In this document: piece after piece, positions 8,170 through 15,399 of the stretch | Numbering within the stretch: position 1 is the first letter of the stretch | How the letters are laid out: each line of letters starts with the position of its first letter | Source: Anaerolineae bacterium | GTDB lineage: Bacteria; Chloroflexota; Anaerolineae; DRVO01 | Length of the DNA: 28,898 bases | Reading direction: 5' to 3' | Assembly: GCA_012719195.1 (NCBI GenBank) | Contig: JAAYAV010000242.1 | Coordinates: forward strand, 1 to 28,898 | Notes under the pieces: generated by a model | What the model was told of the DNA's origin: nothing | The model's database searches: none | What the model saw: only the letters and a program-made list of their open reading frames with translations | Translations under genes and position numbers: made by a program

Positions 8170-9900
8170 CTAGACCTGTGCCTTCTCCCGCACCGCCTTG
8201 AGGGCCATCTCCTCAAACTCGGCGACGGGCATGGCGCCCAGGTCCTCTCCGCTACGAAGACGAACTGCCACTGCCCCCGCCTCCGCCTCGCGGTCGCCGA
8301 CGACCAGCATGTAAGGGATGCGTTCCAACTGCGCCTTGCGGATCTTGGCGTTCATGCGGTCGCCCGAGTCATCCATGCGCACGCGCAGGCTAGCTTGCAG
8401 AAGCCCGTCGGCGACGGTCTTGGCGTACTCGACGTGCCGGTCGGCGATGGGGATCACCGCCACCTGCGTCGGCGCCAGCCAGACGGGGAAGGCCCCGGCG
8501 TAGTGCTCAATCAGCCCACCGATGAAGCGTTCCATGGAGCCCAACACCGTGCGGTGCACCATGATCACCCGGTGCTCCTGGCCGTCGTCTCCGGCGTAGG
8601 TGATGTCAAAGCGCTCCGGCTCGTTCAGGTCTACCTGGCAGGTGGGTCCCTGCCAATCGCGGCCGACAGCATCGTAGAGCTTTATGTCGATCTTGGGAGC
8701 GTAGAAGACGCCGCCGCCCTCGTCGACCTCATACTCCATGCCCCGGTCCTCCAGCACCTGACGGAGCGCCTCCGTGGCGAACTCCCACTGCTCGTCGGTG
8801 CCGATGTACTTCTCCGGACGCGTGGCCAAGTAGGCCTTGTAGGTGTAGCCGAAGGTATCCATCATGAAGAAGGTCAGATCGAGAACACCGTTCACTTCCG
8901 CCACCAGCTGGTCCGGGCGGCAGAAGATGTGCGAGTCGTCCTGGGTGAAGCCGCGCACCCGCAGCATGCCGTGGAGGGTGCCGCTGCGCTCGTAACGGTA
9001 GACCGTGCCCAGTTCGGCCAGACGGATGGGCAGGTCCCGGTAGGAGCGCGTGTGCGACTGGAATATGCGCACGTGGCCGGGGCAGTTCATCGGCTTGGCC
9101 CGGTAGGGCTGCCCGTCTATGTCCATCGGAGCGTACATGCCGTCGGCGTACGTTTCCAGGTGGCCGGAGATCTCGTAGATGCGCTCGCTGGCGATGTGCG
9201 GCGTGTACACCAACTGGTAGCCGCGCTTACGGTGCTCGTCCACCCAGAAGCGCTCGATCTCCTGGCGGATGGTGGCTCCATTGGGGTGCCACAGGATCAG
9301 GCCGGCGCCGATGTCCGGGTCCACCGAGAAGATGTCCAGCTCTCGCCCGAGCCGCCGATGGTCGCGCCGCTCGATTTCCTCCAGCCGCTTGAGGTAGGCG
9401 TCGAGTTCGTCCTTCGTCTCCCAAGCCGTGCCGTAGATGCGCTGCAGCATGGGACGCTTCTCATCGCCGCGCCAGTAGGCCCCGGCGATGGAGAGCAGCT
9501 TGAAGGCACGGGCGTCTATCTCCTTGGTGCTCTCCACGTGCGGTCCGCGGCAGAGGTCCACGAACCGACCCTGGGCGTAGGTGCTGATGGCCTCGTCCTC
9601 GGGCAGGTCATGGATTAGCTCCAGCTTGTAGGGCTGGTCGGCGAACTGGCGCAGGGCGTCGTCGCGCGGGATTTCGCTGCGCTGGAAGCGACGGCCCTCC
9701 TTGAGAATGGCCCGCATTCGCTTCTCCACTTCGGCCAGGTCCTCCGGCGTCAACGCCCGGGGCAAGTCGAAGTCATAGTAGAAGCCGGTGTCGATATCGG
9801 GGCCGATCCCGAACTTGGCCTCGGGGAAGAGGCTCAGCACGGCCTCGGCCATCACGTGGCCCAGCGAATGCCTCACTCGCTCCAGGTTGTCGCTCGCCAT
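8170..9900 (-). CDS. thrS: Threonyl-tRNA synthetase, short form without TGS domain
   Basis: Charges tRNA(Thr) with threonine. The 576 residues start directly in the editing domain: HSLGHVMAEAV with His11 and His15, then Cys117 and His121 in DLCRGPHVEST. The class II catalytic core follows, with motif 2 around YRYERSGTLHGMLRVRGFTQDDSHIF. The zinc ligands are Cys273 (KPMNCPGH), His324 (DSHIF) and the His in IMVHRTVLGSMERF. An anticodon-binding domain (QVAVIPIADRHVEYA) closes the protein. Usual ThrRS enzymes are about 640 residues; the missing N-terminal 60 or so correspond to the TGS domain. The start is ATG 9900 with GGAGGAG upstream. The frame stays open to about 10032, but that stretch is T-box RNA rather than protein. 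Expression should be controlled by the adjacent threonine T-box. Confidence 0.96.
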   Translation of the reverse strand: MASDNLERVRHSLGHVMAEAVLSLFPEAKFGIGPDIDTGFYYDFDLPRALTPEDLAEVEKRMRAILKEGRRFQRSEIPRDDALRQFADQPYKLELIHDLPEDEAISTYAQGRFVDLCRGPHVESTKEIDARAFKLLSIAGAYWRGDEKRPMLQRIYGTAWETKDELDAYLKRLEEIERRDHRRLGRELDIFSVDPDIGAGLILWHPNGATIRQEIERFWVDEHRKRGYQLVYTPHIASERIYEISGHLETYADGMYAPMDIDGQPYRAKPMNCPGHVRIFQSHTRSYRDLPIRLAELGTVYRYERSGTLHGMLRVRGFTQDDSHIFCRPDQLVAEVNGVLDLTFFMMDTFGYTYKAYLATRPEKYIGTDEQWEFATEALRQVLEDRGMEYEVDEGGGVFYAPKIDIKLYDAVGRDWQGPTCQVDLNEPERFDITYAGDDGQEHRVIMVHRTVLGSMERFIGGLIEHYAGAFPVWLAPTQVAVIPIADRHVEYAKTVADGLLQASLRVRMDDSGDRMNAKIRKAQLERIPYMLVVGDREAEAGAVAVRLRSGEDLGAMPVAEFEEMALKAVREKAQV

Positions 9901-9931
9901 CTCCAACTCCTCCATCCACCAAGAACACGAA

Positions 9932-9956
9932 ACTCCCGCCCCATTGGGACGGGAGT
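9932..9956 (-). terminator. T-box terminator hairpin in the thrS leader
   Basis: On the minus strand, an 11-bp stem (9956-9946 with 9942-9932) with one G-T pair and a 3-base loop, followed by TTCGTGTTCTT. Its 5' arm contains CGTCCCAA-type sequence that can instead pair with the T-box, which is the standard switch. Confidence 0.88.
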
Positions 9957-10155
9957 CGAAACTCGCGCGGTTCCACCCAAGTTCTGGTTGCCCAGCACTC
10001 CGGCTCCGATAACGGGGAGACCGTGAACCCATACTTGGCCTCTGTCGGCCGTTCCGGGCTCAACTCGCGGGTGGTGTTCGCCGGCGCCACTCTGGAAGGG
10101 CTTGCAGTCGGCGGCCCTCCCTCCCTGCAGAGCGCGGTCCGGTTACTCGTCCCGC
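9932..10155 (-). promoter_or_regulatory. Threonine-specific T-box riboswitch upstream of thrS
   Basis: The minus-strand leader has the T-box parts in order. Stem I base is GCGGG (10155-10151) pairing with CCCGC (10071-10067). AGTA (10147-10144) sits on the 5' side of the specifier loop. The specifier is GAAC-ACC-A with the codon ACC (Thr) at 10075-10073. A stem III-like CCGTTATCGG is present. The T-box is TGGGTGGAACCGCG, with its core at 9978-9966. In the antiterminator, TTGGG can pair with CCCAA (9948-9944), GCG with CGT, and TGGAACC is left as the 7-base bulge that reads the uncharged tRNA acceptor end. The competing terminator is at 9956-9932. Uncharged tRNA(Thr) should therefore raise thrS transcription. 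Confidence 0.95.
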
Positions 10156-10176
10156 TTATCGCTCATCGTATGCAAT

Positions 10177-10253
10177 TGGTGGGCGGTATAGGACTCGAAC
10201 CTACGACCTCCACGATGTCAACGTGGCGCTCTAGCCAACTGAGCTAACCGCCC
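10177..10253 (-). tRNA. tRNA-Val (anticodon GAC)
   Basis: A complete cloverleaf on the minus strand. The acceptor GGGCGGT pairs with ACCGCCC, the D-arm is GCTC/GAGC, the anticodon stem CCACG/CGTGG holds the loop TTGACAT (anticodon GAC, Val), and the T-arm has TTCGAGT. The 3' CCA is encoded. The gene sits 21 bases upstream of the thrS T-box stem I, and its own promoter lies just upstream. Confidence 0.97.
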
Positions 10254-10270
10254 CGGCTCAAGTCTCCCTC

Positions 10271-10299
10271 ATTATAGAAGCAGGCGGGCTGCCGGTCAA
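10271..10299 (-). promoter_or_regulatory. Strong promoter for tRNA-Val, T-box and thrS
   Basis: On the minus strand, TTGACC (10299-10294), a 17-base spacer and a perfect TATAAT (10276-10271). The start would be near 10264, about 11 bases before the tRNA. I see no second promoter between tRNA and T-box, so the whole unit is probably one transcript. Confidence 0.93.
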
Positions 10300-10491
10300 G
10301 TCGCCCTTGCATCCGCGGGCGTGCCTGGCGCCGCCCGCCGGCGGACCCAGAAACGCTGCCGCATAGGTGAGGGCTTCGCCTCGACCGAGGCCTACTCTCG
10401 TCGCCCCGCCATTACTGCCACCGCTCGGAATGCCGGCATGCCTTCCCCCACTACCGGCCTTGCCGGGCCCGGCAGGGCGGGCGAAAGCCTC

Positions 10492-10520
10492 TTGACACGT
10501 TAGCACTCCCGTGATAGACT
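10492..10520 (+). promoter_or_regulatory. Promoter of the hrcA heat-shock operon
   Basis: A consensus TTGACA (10492-10497), a 17-base spacer and TAGACT (10515-10520). Transcription should start near 10527, inside the CIRCE operator. Confidence 0.9.
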
Positions 10521-10546
10521 TAGCAGTCGTTAGCAGGGAGTGCTAG
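10500..10546. promoter_or_regulatory. CIRCE operator (HrcA site) with an additional upstream half-site
   Basis: The standard-spaced operator is TTAGCAGTC (10520-10528), nine bases, then GAGTGCTAG (10538-10546), one mismatch per half from the CIRCE consensus TTAGCACTC-N9-GAGTGCTAA. A perfect left half-site TTAGCACTC also lies at 10500-10508, inside the promoter spacer and exactly 20 bp upstream of the first. The right half contains the hrcA ribosome-binding site (AGGGAG at 10535-10540) and ends one base before the ATG. Confidence 0.93.
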
Positions 10547-10547
10547 A

Positions 10548-11645
10548 ATGTCTACTGCTCATACACATCTTCCCCAAATCACGGAGCGGCAGGCCCTTGT
10601 CCTGCGGCTGGTGGTGCGCGACTACACCCGCACTGCCACGCCGGTCAGCTCCAAGACGCTGGTGGAGGACTATGGGCTGCGCGTGAGCTCAGCCACTATT
10701 CGCAATGACCTGGCGCGCCTGGAGGAGTTGGGCCTGCTGACCCACCCGCACACCTCGGCCGGTCGCGTACCGACTGACGCGGGCTACCGCTACTTCATCG
10801 AGCACCTGATGGCCGAGGGCCAGCTTCCGCTCACCGAGCAGCGGCGGATCAACCACCAGTTCCACCAGCTGGGGCTGGAGCTGCACCAGTGGCTGCAGCT
10901 ATCGGCCGCCGTGCTGGCCGATACGGTACACAACGCCGCGGTGGTGACGGCGCCGCGCGCGGCGCAAGCGCGCTTCAAGCACGTGCAGCTGGTATCCACT
11001 TACGGCAACTCGGTGCTCATGGTACTGGTACTGCAGGACGGGACCGTCCGGCAGCAAGGGTTCATGTCGCCGCAGCCCATGCAGCAGGAGAAGCTCACCG
11101 CCCTGTCCGAGAGGATCTCGGTCCGGTGGCGCGGGCTTACGGCAGCGGACTTGGAGGGCTTGCCCAACGAGAACTTGTCGGCGCTGGAGAGAGCCGTGAG
11201 AGACCTTACCATCGCCGCCATGACGGAGGCGAACCGCTCCAGCAACGTAGAAGCATATCGCGAGGGCATCCGGCACCTGCTGGCCCAACCGGAGTTCACC
11301 GAGAGCAGCGCCATCGACCGCGCCATGACCCTTCTGGAAGGCGACTGGCTAGCCGCCAGCGCCATGCCTCAGGTGCGCGCCGCGGACGGCGTCAGCGTCA
11401 TCCTCGGTCGCAATCCCGAAGGAATCGGCCTGGGCGACTACGGCCTGGTGCTCTCTCAGTACGGCGTCAAGGAAGGGCTCGTGGGCGCGTTGGGCGTCCT
11501 CGGTCCCGTGCGTATGCAATATGAGCGAGTGATCCCGGCGGTCCGCTATATGGCCTCGCTGCTGAGCGGCTTGGTCTGGAGCATGTTTGGGCCCGGCGAT
11601 ACCGACTGGGCCACCGATCAGACACAAGCGGATCGTGAGGACTAG
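10548..11645 (+). CDS. hrcA: Heat-inducible transcription repressor HrcA
   Basis: HrcA dimers bind CIRCE and repress chaperone operons until heat or unfolded protein occupies GroEL. The 365-residue protein begins with a winged helix: ITERQALVLRLVVRDYTRTATPVSSKTL, then VSSATIRNDLARLEELGLLTHPHTSAGRVPTDAGYRYFIEHLM, the most conserved HrcA block. A GAF-like and dimerisation region follows, ending with LGVLGPVRMQYERVIPAVRYMASLL. The length is slightly above the usual 340-350. It is the first gene of the operon, with the CIRCE directly over its own start site, so autoregulation is expected. grpE follows 10 bases after the stop, with its ribosome-binding site overlapping the hrcA stop codon. Confidence 0.96.
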   Translation: MSTAHTHLPQITERQALVLRLVVRDYTRTATPVSSKTLVEDYGLRVSSATIRNDLARLEELGLLTHPHTSAGRVPTDAGYRYFIEHLMAEGQLPLTEQRRINHQFHQLGLELHQWLQLSAAVLADTVHNAAVVTAPRAAQARFKHVQLVSTYGNSVLMVLVLQDGTVRQQGFMSPQPMQQEKLTALSERISVRWRGLTAADLEGLPNENLSALERAVRDLTIAAMTEANRSSNVEAYREGIRHLLAQPEFTESSAIDRAMTLLEGDWLAASAMPQVRAADGVSVILGRNPEGIGLGDYGLVLSQYGVKEGLVGALGVLGPVRMQYERVIPAVRYMASLLSGLVWSMFGPGDTDWATDQTQADRED

Positions 11646-11655
11646 GAGGAAGTTG

Positions 11656-12210
11656 GTGACGGATAGCCACGAGGCAAGAGACACGGCGCCGCAGAGAGGC
11701 GAGGCGACCGACGCGCGAGAGCAGACCCCAGAGGATCAGCGCCTGATGGAACTGGAGGCGGCCCTGGCCGAGTCCGAGCAGCAGGCACAGGAGTACCTGG
11801 ACGGTTGGCAGCGTGAGCGGGCCGCCTTTGCCAACTACCGTCGCCGTACCGACGAGGAGCGCGGTTCGATAACGCGGACGGCCACCGAGGACCTGGTCTG
11901 CCAGCTGTTGCCTCTGCTGGACGACCTGGACCGGGCCTGTGAAGGCATCCCGGAGGAGGCCTCCTCGCACCCGTGGGTCCAGGGCGTGGCTCTGGTCCAG
12001 CGCAGGTTCCGCCAGGTTCTGGAATCGCTGGGCGTGGAAGAGATTGAGGCAACCGGCTGCAAGTTTGATCCGGAGGTGCACGAAGCCATCACGCACGAGG
12101 AGACGACCAAGCATGACGAAGGCGAGGTGATCGGCGAAGTGCTCAAGGGCTACCGCATGGGAGACCGGGTGCTCCGCTGTAGCGTGGTTCGGGTCGCCAA
12201 GGCAGTCTAG
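11656..12210 (+). CDS. grpE: Nucleotide exchange factor GrpE
   Basis: GrpE releases ADP from DnaK. The 184-residue protein has a polar N-terminus, a long coiled coil (about residues 28-115, with ELEAALAESEQQAQEYLDGWQRERAAFANYRRR) and the C-terminal beta domain with VEEIEATGCKFDPEVHEAITHEE and GYRMGDRVLRCSVVRVAK, the GrpE signature. I chose GTG 11656 because AGGAGGA (11644-11650) sits at good spacing; TTG 11653 is an alternative. The Shine-Dalgarno overlaps the hrcA stop, which points to translational coupling. Two GC-rich hairpins separate it from dnaK. Confidence 0.95.
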   Translation: MTDSHEARDTAPQRGEATDAREQTPEDQRLMELEAALAESEQQAQEYLDGWQRERAAFANYRRRTDEERGSITRTATEDLVCQLLPLLDDLDRACEGIPEEASSHPWVQGVALVQRRFRQVLESLGVEEIEATGCKFDPEVHEAITHEETTKHDEGEVIGEVLKGYRMGDRVLRCSVVRVAKAV

Positions 12211-12226
12211 GGACTAGGTAAAGAAG

Positions 12227-12270
12227 CGCGGGCTCGCCCGCGAGTAAGGCGTAGCGGCGACTAGCGCCGC
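12227..12270 (+). other. Two adjacent hairpins in the grpE-dnaK spacer
   Basis: CGCGGG (12227-12232) pairs with CCCGCG (12237-12242) around a CTCG loop. GCGGCG (12254-12259) pairs with CGCCGC (12265-12270) around ACTAG. Both lie between the grpE stop and the dnaK ribosome-binding site (GAGGAG at 12283-12288). They could be mRNA processing or stabilising elements; there is no U-tract for termination. Confidence 0.55.
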
Positions 12271-12294
12271 GCAGCAAGAGGTGAGGAGACGAAC

Positions 12295-14193
12295 ATGGCA
12301 AGGATTATCGGCATAGATCTGGGCACCACCAACTCCGTCGGCGCAGTAATGGAGGGCGGTGAGCCCACTATCATCAGCAGCGCCGAGGGCGGACGACTGT
12401 TCCCGTCCGTGGTAGCGGTAAACCCGAAGACCAACGAGCGCCTGGTCGGCCAGTCGGCGCGGCGCCAGGCGGTGACCAATCCGGAGAACACCGTCTATAG
12501 CATCAAGCGCTTCATGGGCCGCAAGTTCGCCGACCCGGTGGTGCAGAAGGCCGTCAAGCAGCTGCCCTATCGCGTGAGTGCCGCCTCCAATGGCGACGTG
12601 CGCGTGGCGCTGGCGGGCAAGGAGTACTCGCCCCCAGAGGTGTCCGCCATGGTGCTGCAGAAGATCAAGGCGGACGCGGAAGCTTTCCTGGGCGAGACCA
12701 TCACCCAGGCAGTGATCACCGTCCCTGCCTACTTCGACGACGCACAGCGGCAGGCCACCAAGGACGCCGGCCAGATCGCCGGCCTCGAGGTCCTTCGGAT
12801 CATCAACGAGCCGACGGCGGCGGCCCTGGCCTATGGGCTGGACAAGAAGACGGACGAGAGAATCGCTGTCTACGACCTCGGTGGCGGCACCTTCGATATC
12901 TCTATCCTCGACGTCGGGGACGGAGTCTTCGAGGTGAAGTCCACCAACGGTGACACCTTCCTCGGTGGGGACGACTTCGACCAGCGCATCATCGACTGGA
13001 TCGCGGACGACTTCAAGCGAGAGAACGGCATTGACCTGCGTCAGGATCGTCTGGCTCTCCAGCGTCTGAAGGAGTCGGCGGAGAGGGCCAAGATCGAGCT
13101 CTCCACCGTCATGCAGACCGAGATCAACCTGCCCTTCATCACCGCCGACGCCTCCGGGCCCAAGCACCTGCAAATGACGCTGTCGCGGGCCAAGCTGGAG
13201 TCGCTGGTTACCGACCTGATCGAGCGCAGCATCGAGCCTTGTCGCAAGGCGCTGAAGGACGCCGGCTACAGCACCGACCAGATCAACGAAGTGGTGCTCG
13301 TCGGCGGGCAGACGCGCATGCCGGCAGTGCAAGAAGCCGTGCGCAAGTTCTTCGGCAAGGAACCGCACAAGGGCGTCAACCCGGACGAGGTGGTCGCCAT
13401 CGGCGCCGCCATCCAAGCAGGCGTGCTCGGCGGCGAGGTCAAGGACGTTCTCCTCCTGGACGTGACGCCGCTCACCCTGAGCATCGAGACGCTGGGTGGG
13501 GTAGCGACACCCATCATCGAGCGCAACACCACCATCCCGGTGCGCAAGAGCCAAGTGTTCAGCACCGCTACGGACAACCAGACGCAGGTGGAGATCCATG
13601 TGGTCCAGGGCGAGCGCCCCATGGCGGCAGACAACAAGACGCTCGGACGCTTCATCCTGGACGGCATCCCGCCGGCGCCGCGCGGCTTGCCGCAGGTCGA
13701 AGTAACCTTCGACACCGATGCCAACGGCATTCTGGGTGTCTCGGCCAAGGATAAGGCCACCGGGCGGGAGCAGAAGATCACCATCAAGCCTTCCAGCGGA
13801 CTCACCAAGGAAGAGATCGAGCGCATGGTGAGCGACGCCCAGTCTCACTCGGCCGAGGACCAGCGCGCTCGCGAGCGCATCGAGGTTCACAACCAGGCCG
13901 ACTCGGCCATCTACTCCGCCGAGAAGACGCTGCGCGACCTGGGCGACAAGGTCCCCGGCGACGTTCGCCAGGACGTGGAAGCCAAGGTCGAGGAACTGCG
14001 ATCGGTGGCGCAGGGCGATGACGTGGAGACTATCCGTCAGAACATCGACGCCCTGTCGCAAGCGCTCCAGCAGATCGGAGCCGCCATGTACCAGCAGCAG
14101 GAGGCGGAGCAGCCCGGAGATGACGGAACCGGTGCGGCCGATGCCGGCCAGCCCGACGAAGACGTGGTAGAAGGCGACTTCACCGAGGCCTAG
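12295..14193 (+). CDS. dnaK: Molecular chaperone DnaK (Hsp70)
   Basis: An ATP-dependent chaperone that binds exposed hydrophobic peptide segments with help from DnaJ and GrpE. The 632-residue protein shows all Hsp70 signatures: GIDLGTTNSV near the N-terminus, VPAYFDDAQRQATKDAGQIAGLEVLRIINEPTAAALAYG, IAVYDLGGGTFDISIL and VVLVGGQTRMPAVQ. The interdomain linker DVLLLDVTPLTLSIET, the substrate-binding domain and a helical lid follow, ending in the acidic tail VVEGDFTEA. The ATG at 12295 has GAGGAG six bases upstream. It is the third gene of the HrcA operon. The long frame on the opposite strand is a codon-bias shadow. Confidence 0.98.
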   Translation: MARIIGIDLGTTNSVGAVMEGGEPTIISSAEGGRLFPSVVAVNPKTNERLVGQSARRQAVTNPENTVYSIKRFMGRKFADPVVQKAVKQLPYRVSAASNGDVRVALAGKEYSPPEVSAMVLQKIKADAEAFLGETITQAVITVPAYFDDAQRQATKDAGQIAGLEVLRIINEPTAAALAYGLDKKTDERIAVYDLGGGTFDISILDVGDGVFEVKSTNGDTFLGGDDFDQRIIDWIADDFKRENGIDLRQDRLALQRLKESAERAKIELSTVMQTEINLPFITADASGPKHLQMTLSRAKLESLVTDLIERSIEPCRKALKDAGYSTDQINEVVLVGGQTRMPAVQEAVRKFFGKEPHKGVNPDEVVAIGAAIQAGVLGGEVKDVLLLDVTPLTLSIETLGGVATPIIERNTTIPVRKSQVFSTATDNQTQVEIHVVQGERPMAADNKTLGRFILDGIPPAPRGLPQVEVTFDTDANGILGVSAKDKATGREQKITIKPSSGLTKEEIERMVSDAQSHSAEDQRARERIEVHNQADSAIYSAEKTLRDLGDKVPGDVRQDVEAKVEELRSVAQGDDVETIRQNIDALSQALQQIGAAMYQQQEAEQPGDDGTGAADAGQPDEDVVEGDFTEA

Positions 14194-14207
14194 ATTGGAT
14201 CGTCAGG

Positions 14208-14238
14208 GGGGAGGCGGGTATACTCAACCCGCTTCCCC
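14208..14238 (+). other. Strong hairpin in the dnaK-dnaJ spacer, with an embedded -10-like box
   Basis: A 12-bp stem (14208-14219 with 14227-14238, one G-T pair) and a 7-base loop. The TATACT at 14219-14224 spans the loop and has TTGGAT 18 bases upstream (14195-14200), so a secondary promoter is also possible. No T-run follows directly. Confidence 0.5.
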
Positions 14239-14252
14239 TTCTGTGATTACCT

Positions 14253-15377
14253 ATGGCTGATACCAGAGACTACTACGAAGTGCTCGGGGTGCCGCGCTCG
14301 GCATCCGCCGACGACATACGCACCGCCTACCGCCGCCTGGCCCGGGAGTTCCATCCGGACGTGAACCGGTCGCCTGAGGCGGCTGAGACCTTTAAGTCGG
14401 TCAACGAGGCCTACCAGGTGCTCGGTGATGCCGAGCGGCGCCAGGCGTATGACCGGTTCGGCCATGCCGGCGTCTCGGGCATGAATGGGTTCGAAGGCTT
14501 CAACGGGTTCGGCGGCCTAGGCGACATCTTTGAAGACCTCTTCGGATTCGGGATGCGCACCGGCGCCCAGGCCCACCGCGCTCCGCAACGGGGCGCCGAC
14601 CTCCACGCCACCATCCGGCTCTCCTTCCGCGATGCCGTGTTCGGCACCACCGAACAGGTGGAGATCAGCCGGCTGGAGCCCTGCGATCGCTGCAATGGCA
14701 GCGGTGCCGAGCCCGGCACCAGCCCCGTGCGCTGCCCCACCTGCAACGGTACCGGCCAAGTCCGTCGGATGCAGCAGACCATACTGGGCTCCTTCGTGAA
14801 CGTCAGTACCTGCCCCACCTGCGGCGGCCGCGGAGAGACCATCACCACCCGCTGCTCCCAATGCGTCGGCGACGGTCAGGTCGGCAAGACCCGCACCATC
14901 GAAGTGAAGGTACCCGCCGGCGTGAGCAACGGCACCCGCATGCGCATGACCGGCGAGGGCAACGTCGGCCTCAACGGCGGCCCCGCCGGCAATCTCTACG
15001 TCACCATGCAGGTAGAGGACGACCCGCAGTTCCAGCGTCAGGGAGACGACCTGATCCTGGAGTGGCCCATCAGCGTGCCCTTGGCCGCAATGGGGGCCAC
15101 GATCGAGGTGCCCACCCTCGAAGAGGAAGAGAGAATCAAGGTGCCCGCCGGCACCCAGAGCGGACGCGTGTTCCGCCTCAAGGGGCGGGGGGTACCTCAT
15201 TTGCAGCGAGCGGGGCGGGGTGATCTGGTGGTCGTCCTGCGGGTGGTCACGCCTACCAACCTGACGGCTAGGCAACGAGAGCTCATGGAGGAATTGGCCG
15301 ACACCTTGGGCGAGAACAACGTCGCCCCGGATGAGCCCGGCTTCCTGGAGCGCATGCGGAGTGTGCTCGGCCTCTAG
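14253..15377 (+). CDS. dnaJ: Chaperone protein DnaJ (Hsp40)
   Basis: Co-chaperone that delivers substrates to DnaK and stimulates its ATPase. The 374-residue protein has a J-domain (1-70) with the essential HPD at 34-36, a Gly/Phe-rich stretch (about 73-100), a zinc-binding region with four CxxCxGxG repeats (Cys144/147, 161/164, 187/190 and 201/204), and the C-terminal substrate-binding beta domains with a VPAGVSNGTRMRMTGEGN block. It is a full type I DnaJ. ATG 14253 fits the conserved start, but I see no Shine-Dalgarno before it, unlike its neighbours, and the spacer folds into a strong hairpin. prmA follows 22 bases after the stop. Confidence 0.97.
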   Translation: MADTRDYYEVLGVPRSASADDIRTAYRRLAREFHPDVNRSPEAAETFKSVNEAYQVLGDAERRQAYDRFGHAGVSGMNGFEGFNGFGGLGDIFEDLFGFGMRTGAQAHRAPQRGADLHATIRLSFRDAVFGTTEQVEISRLEPCDRCNGSGAEPGTSPVRCPTCNGTGQVRRMQQTILGSFVNVSTCPTCGGRGETITTRCSQCVGDGQVGKTRTIEVKVPAGVSNGTRMRMTGEGNVGLNGGPAGNLYVTMQVEDDPQFQRQGDDLILEWPISVPLAAMGATIEVPTLEEEERIKVPAGTQSGRVFRLKGRGVPHLQRAGRGDLVVVLRVVTPTNLTARQRELMEELADTLGENNVAPDEPGFLERMRSVLGL

Positions 15378-15399
15378 CCGAGCCGGGAGGCACCGGCCC

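Noticed and set aside
8395..9618. A 407-codon open frame opposite thrS, and a similar one at 4847-6034 opposite gatB
   Set aside because: Both are antisense shadows of strongly conserved genes with no motif of their own.
9901..10032. N-terminal extension of ThrRS by 44 residues
   Set aside because: The frame is open, but the bases are the T-box and terminator, and conserved ThrRS sequence starts after ATG 9900.
10461..10474. TGCCGGGCCCGGCA palindrome upstream of the hrcA promoter
   Set aside because: Short GC palindromes like this are expected by chance in such GC-rich sequence, and it has no fixed position relative to either promoter.
10301..10491. Possible small RNA or small gene between the tRNA promoter and the hrcA promoter
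   Set aside because: Short frames here lack ribosome-binding sites and I recognise no known RNA structure; I see nothing supportable.
12214..14061. A 615-codon open frame on the minus strand opposite dnaK
   Set aside because: It is a GC-bias shadow of dnaK. The composition is His/Asp/Leu-rich with no recognisable domain, no ribosome-binding site fits, and the plus strand carries unmistakable Hsp70 motifs.
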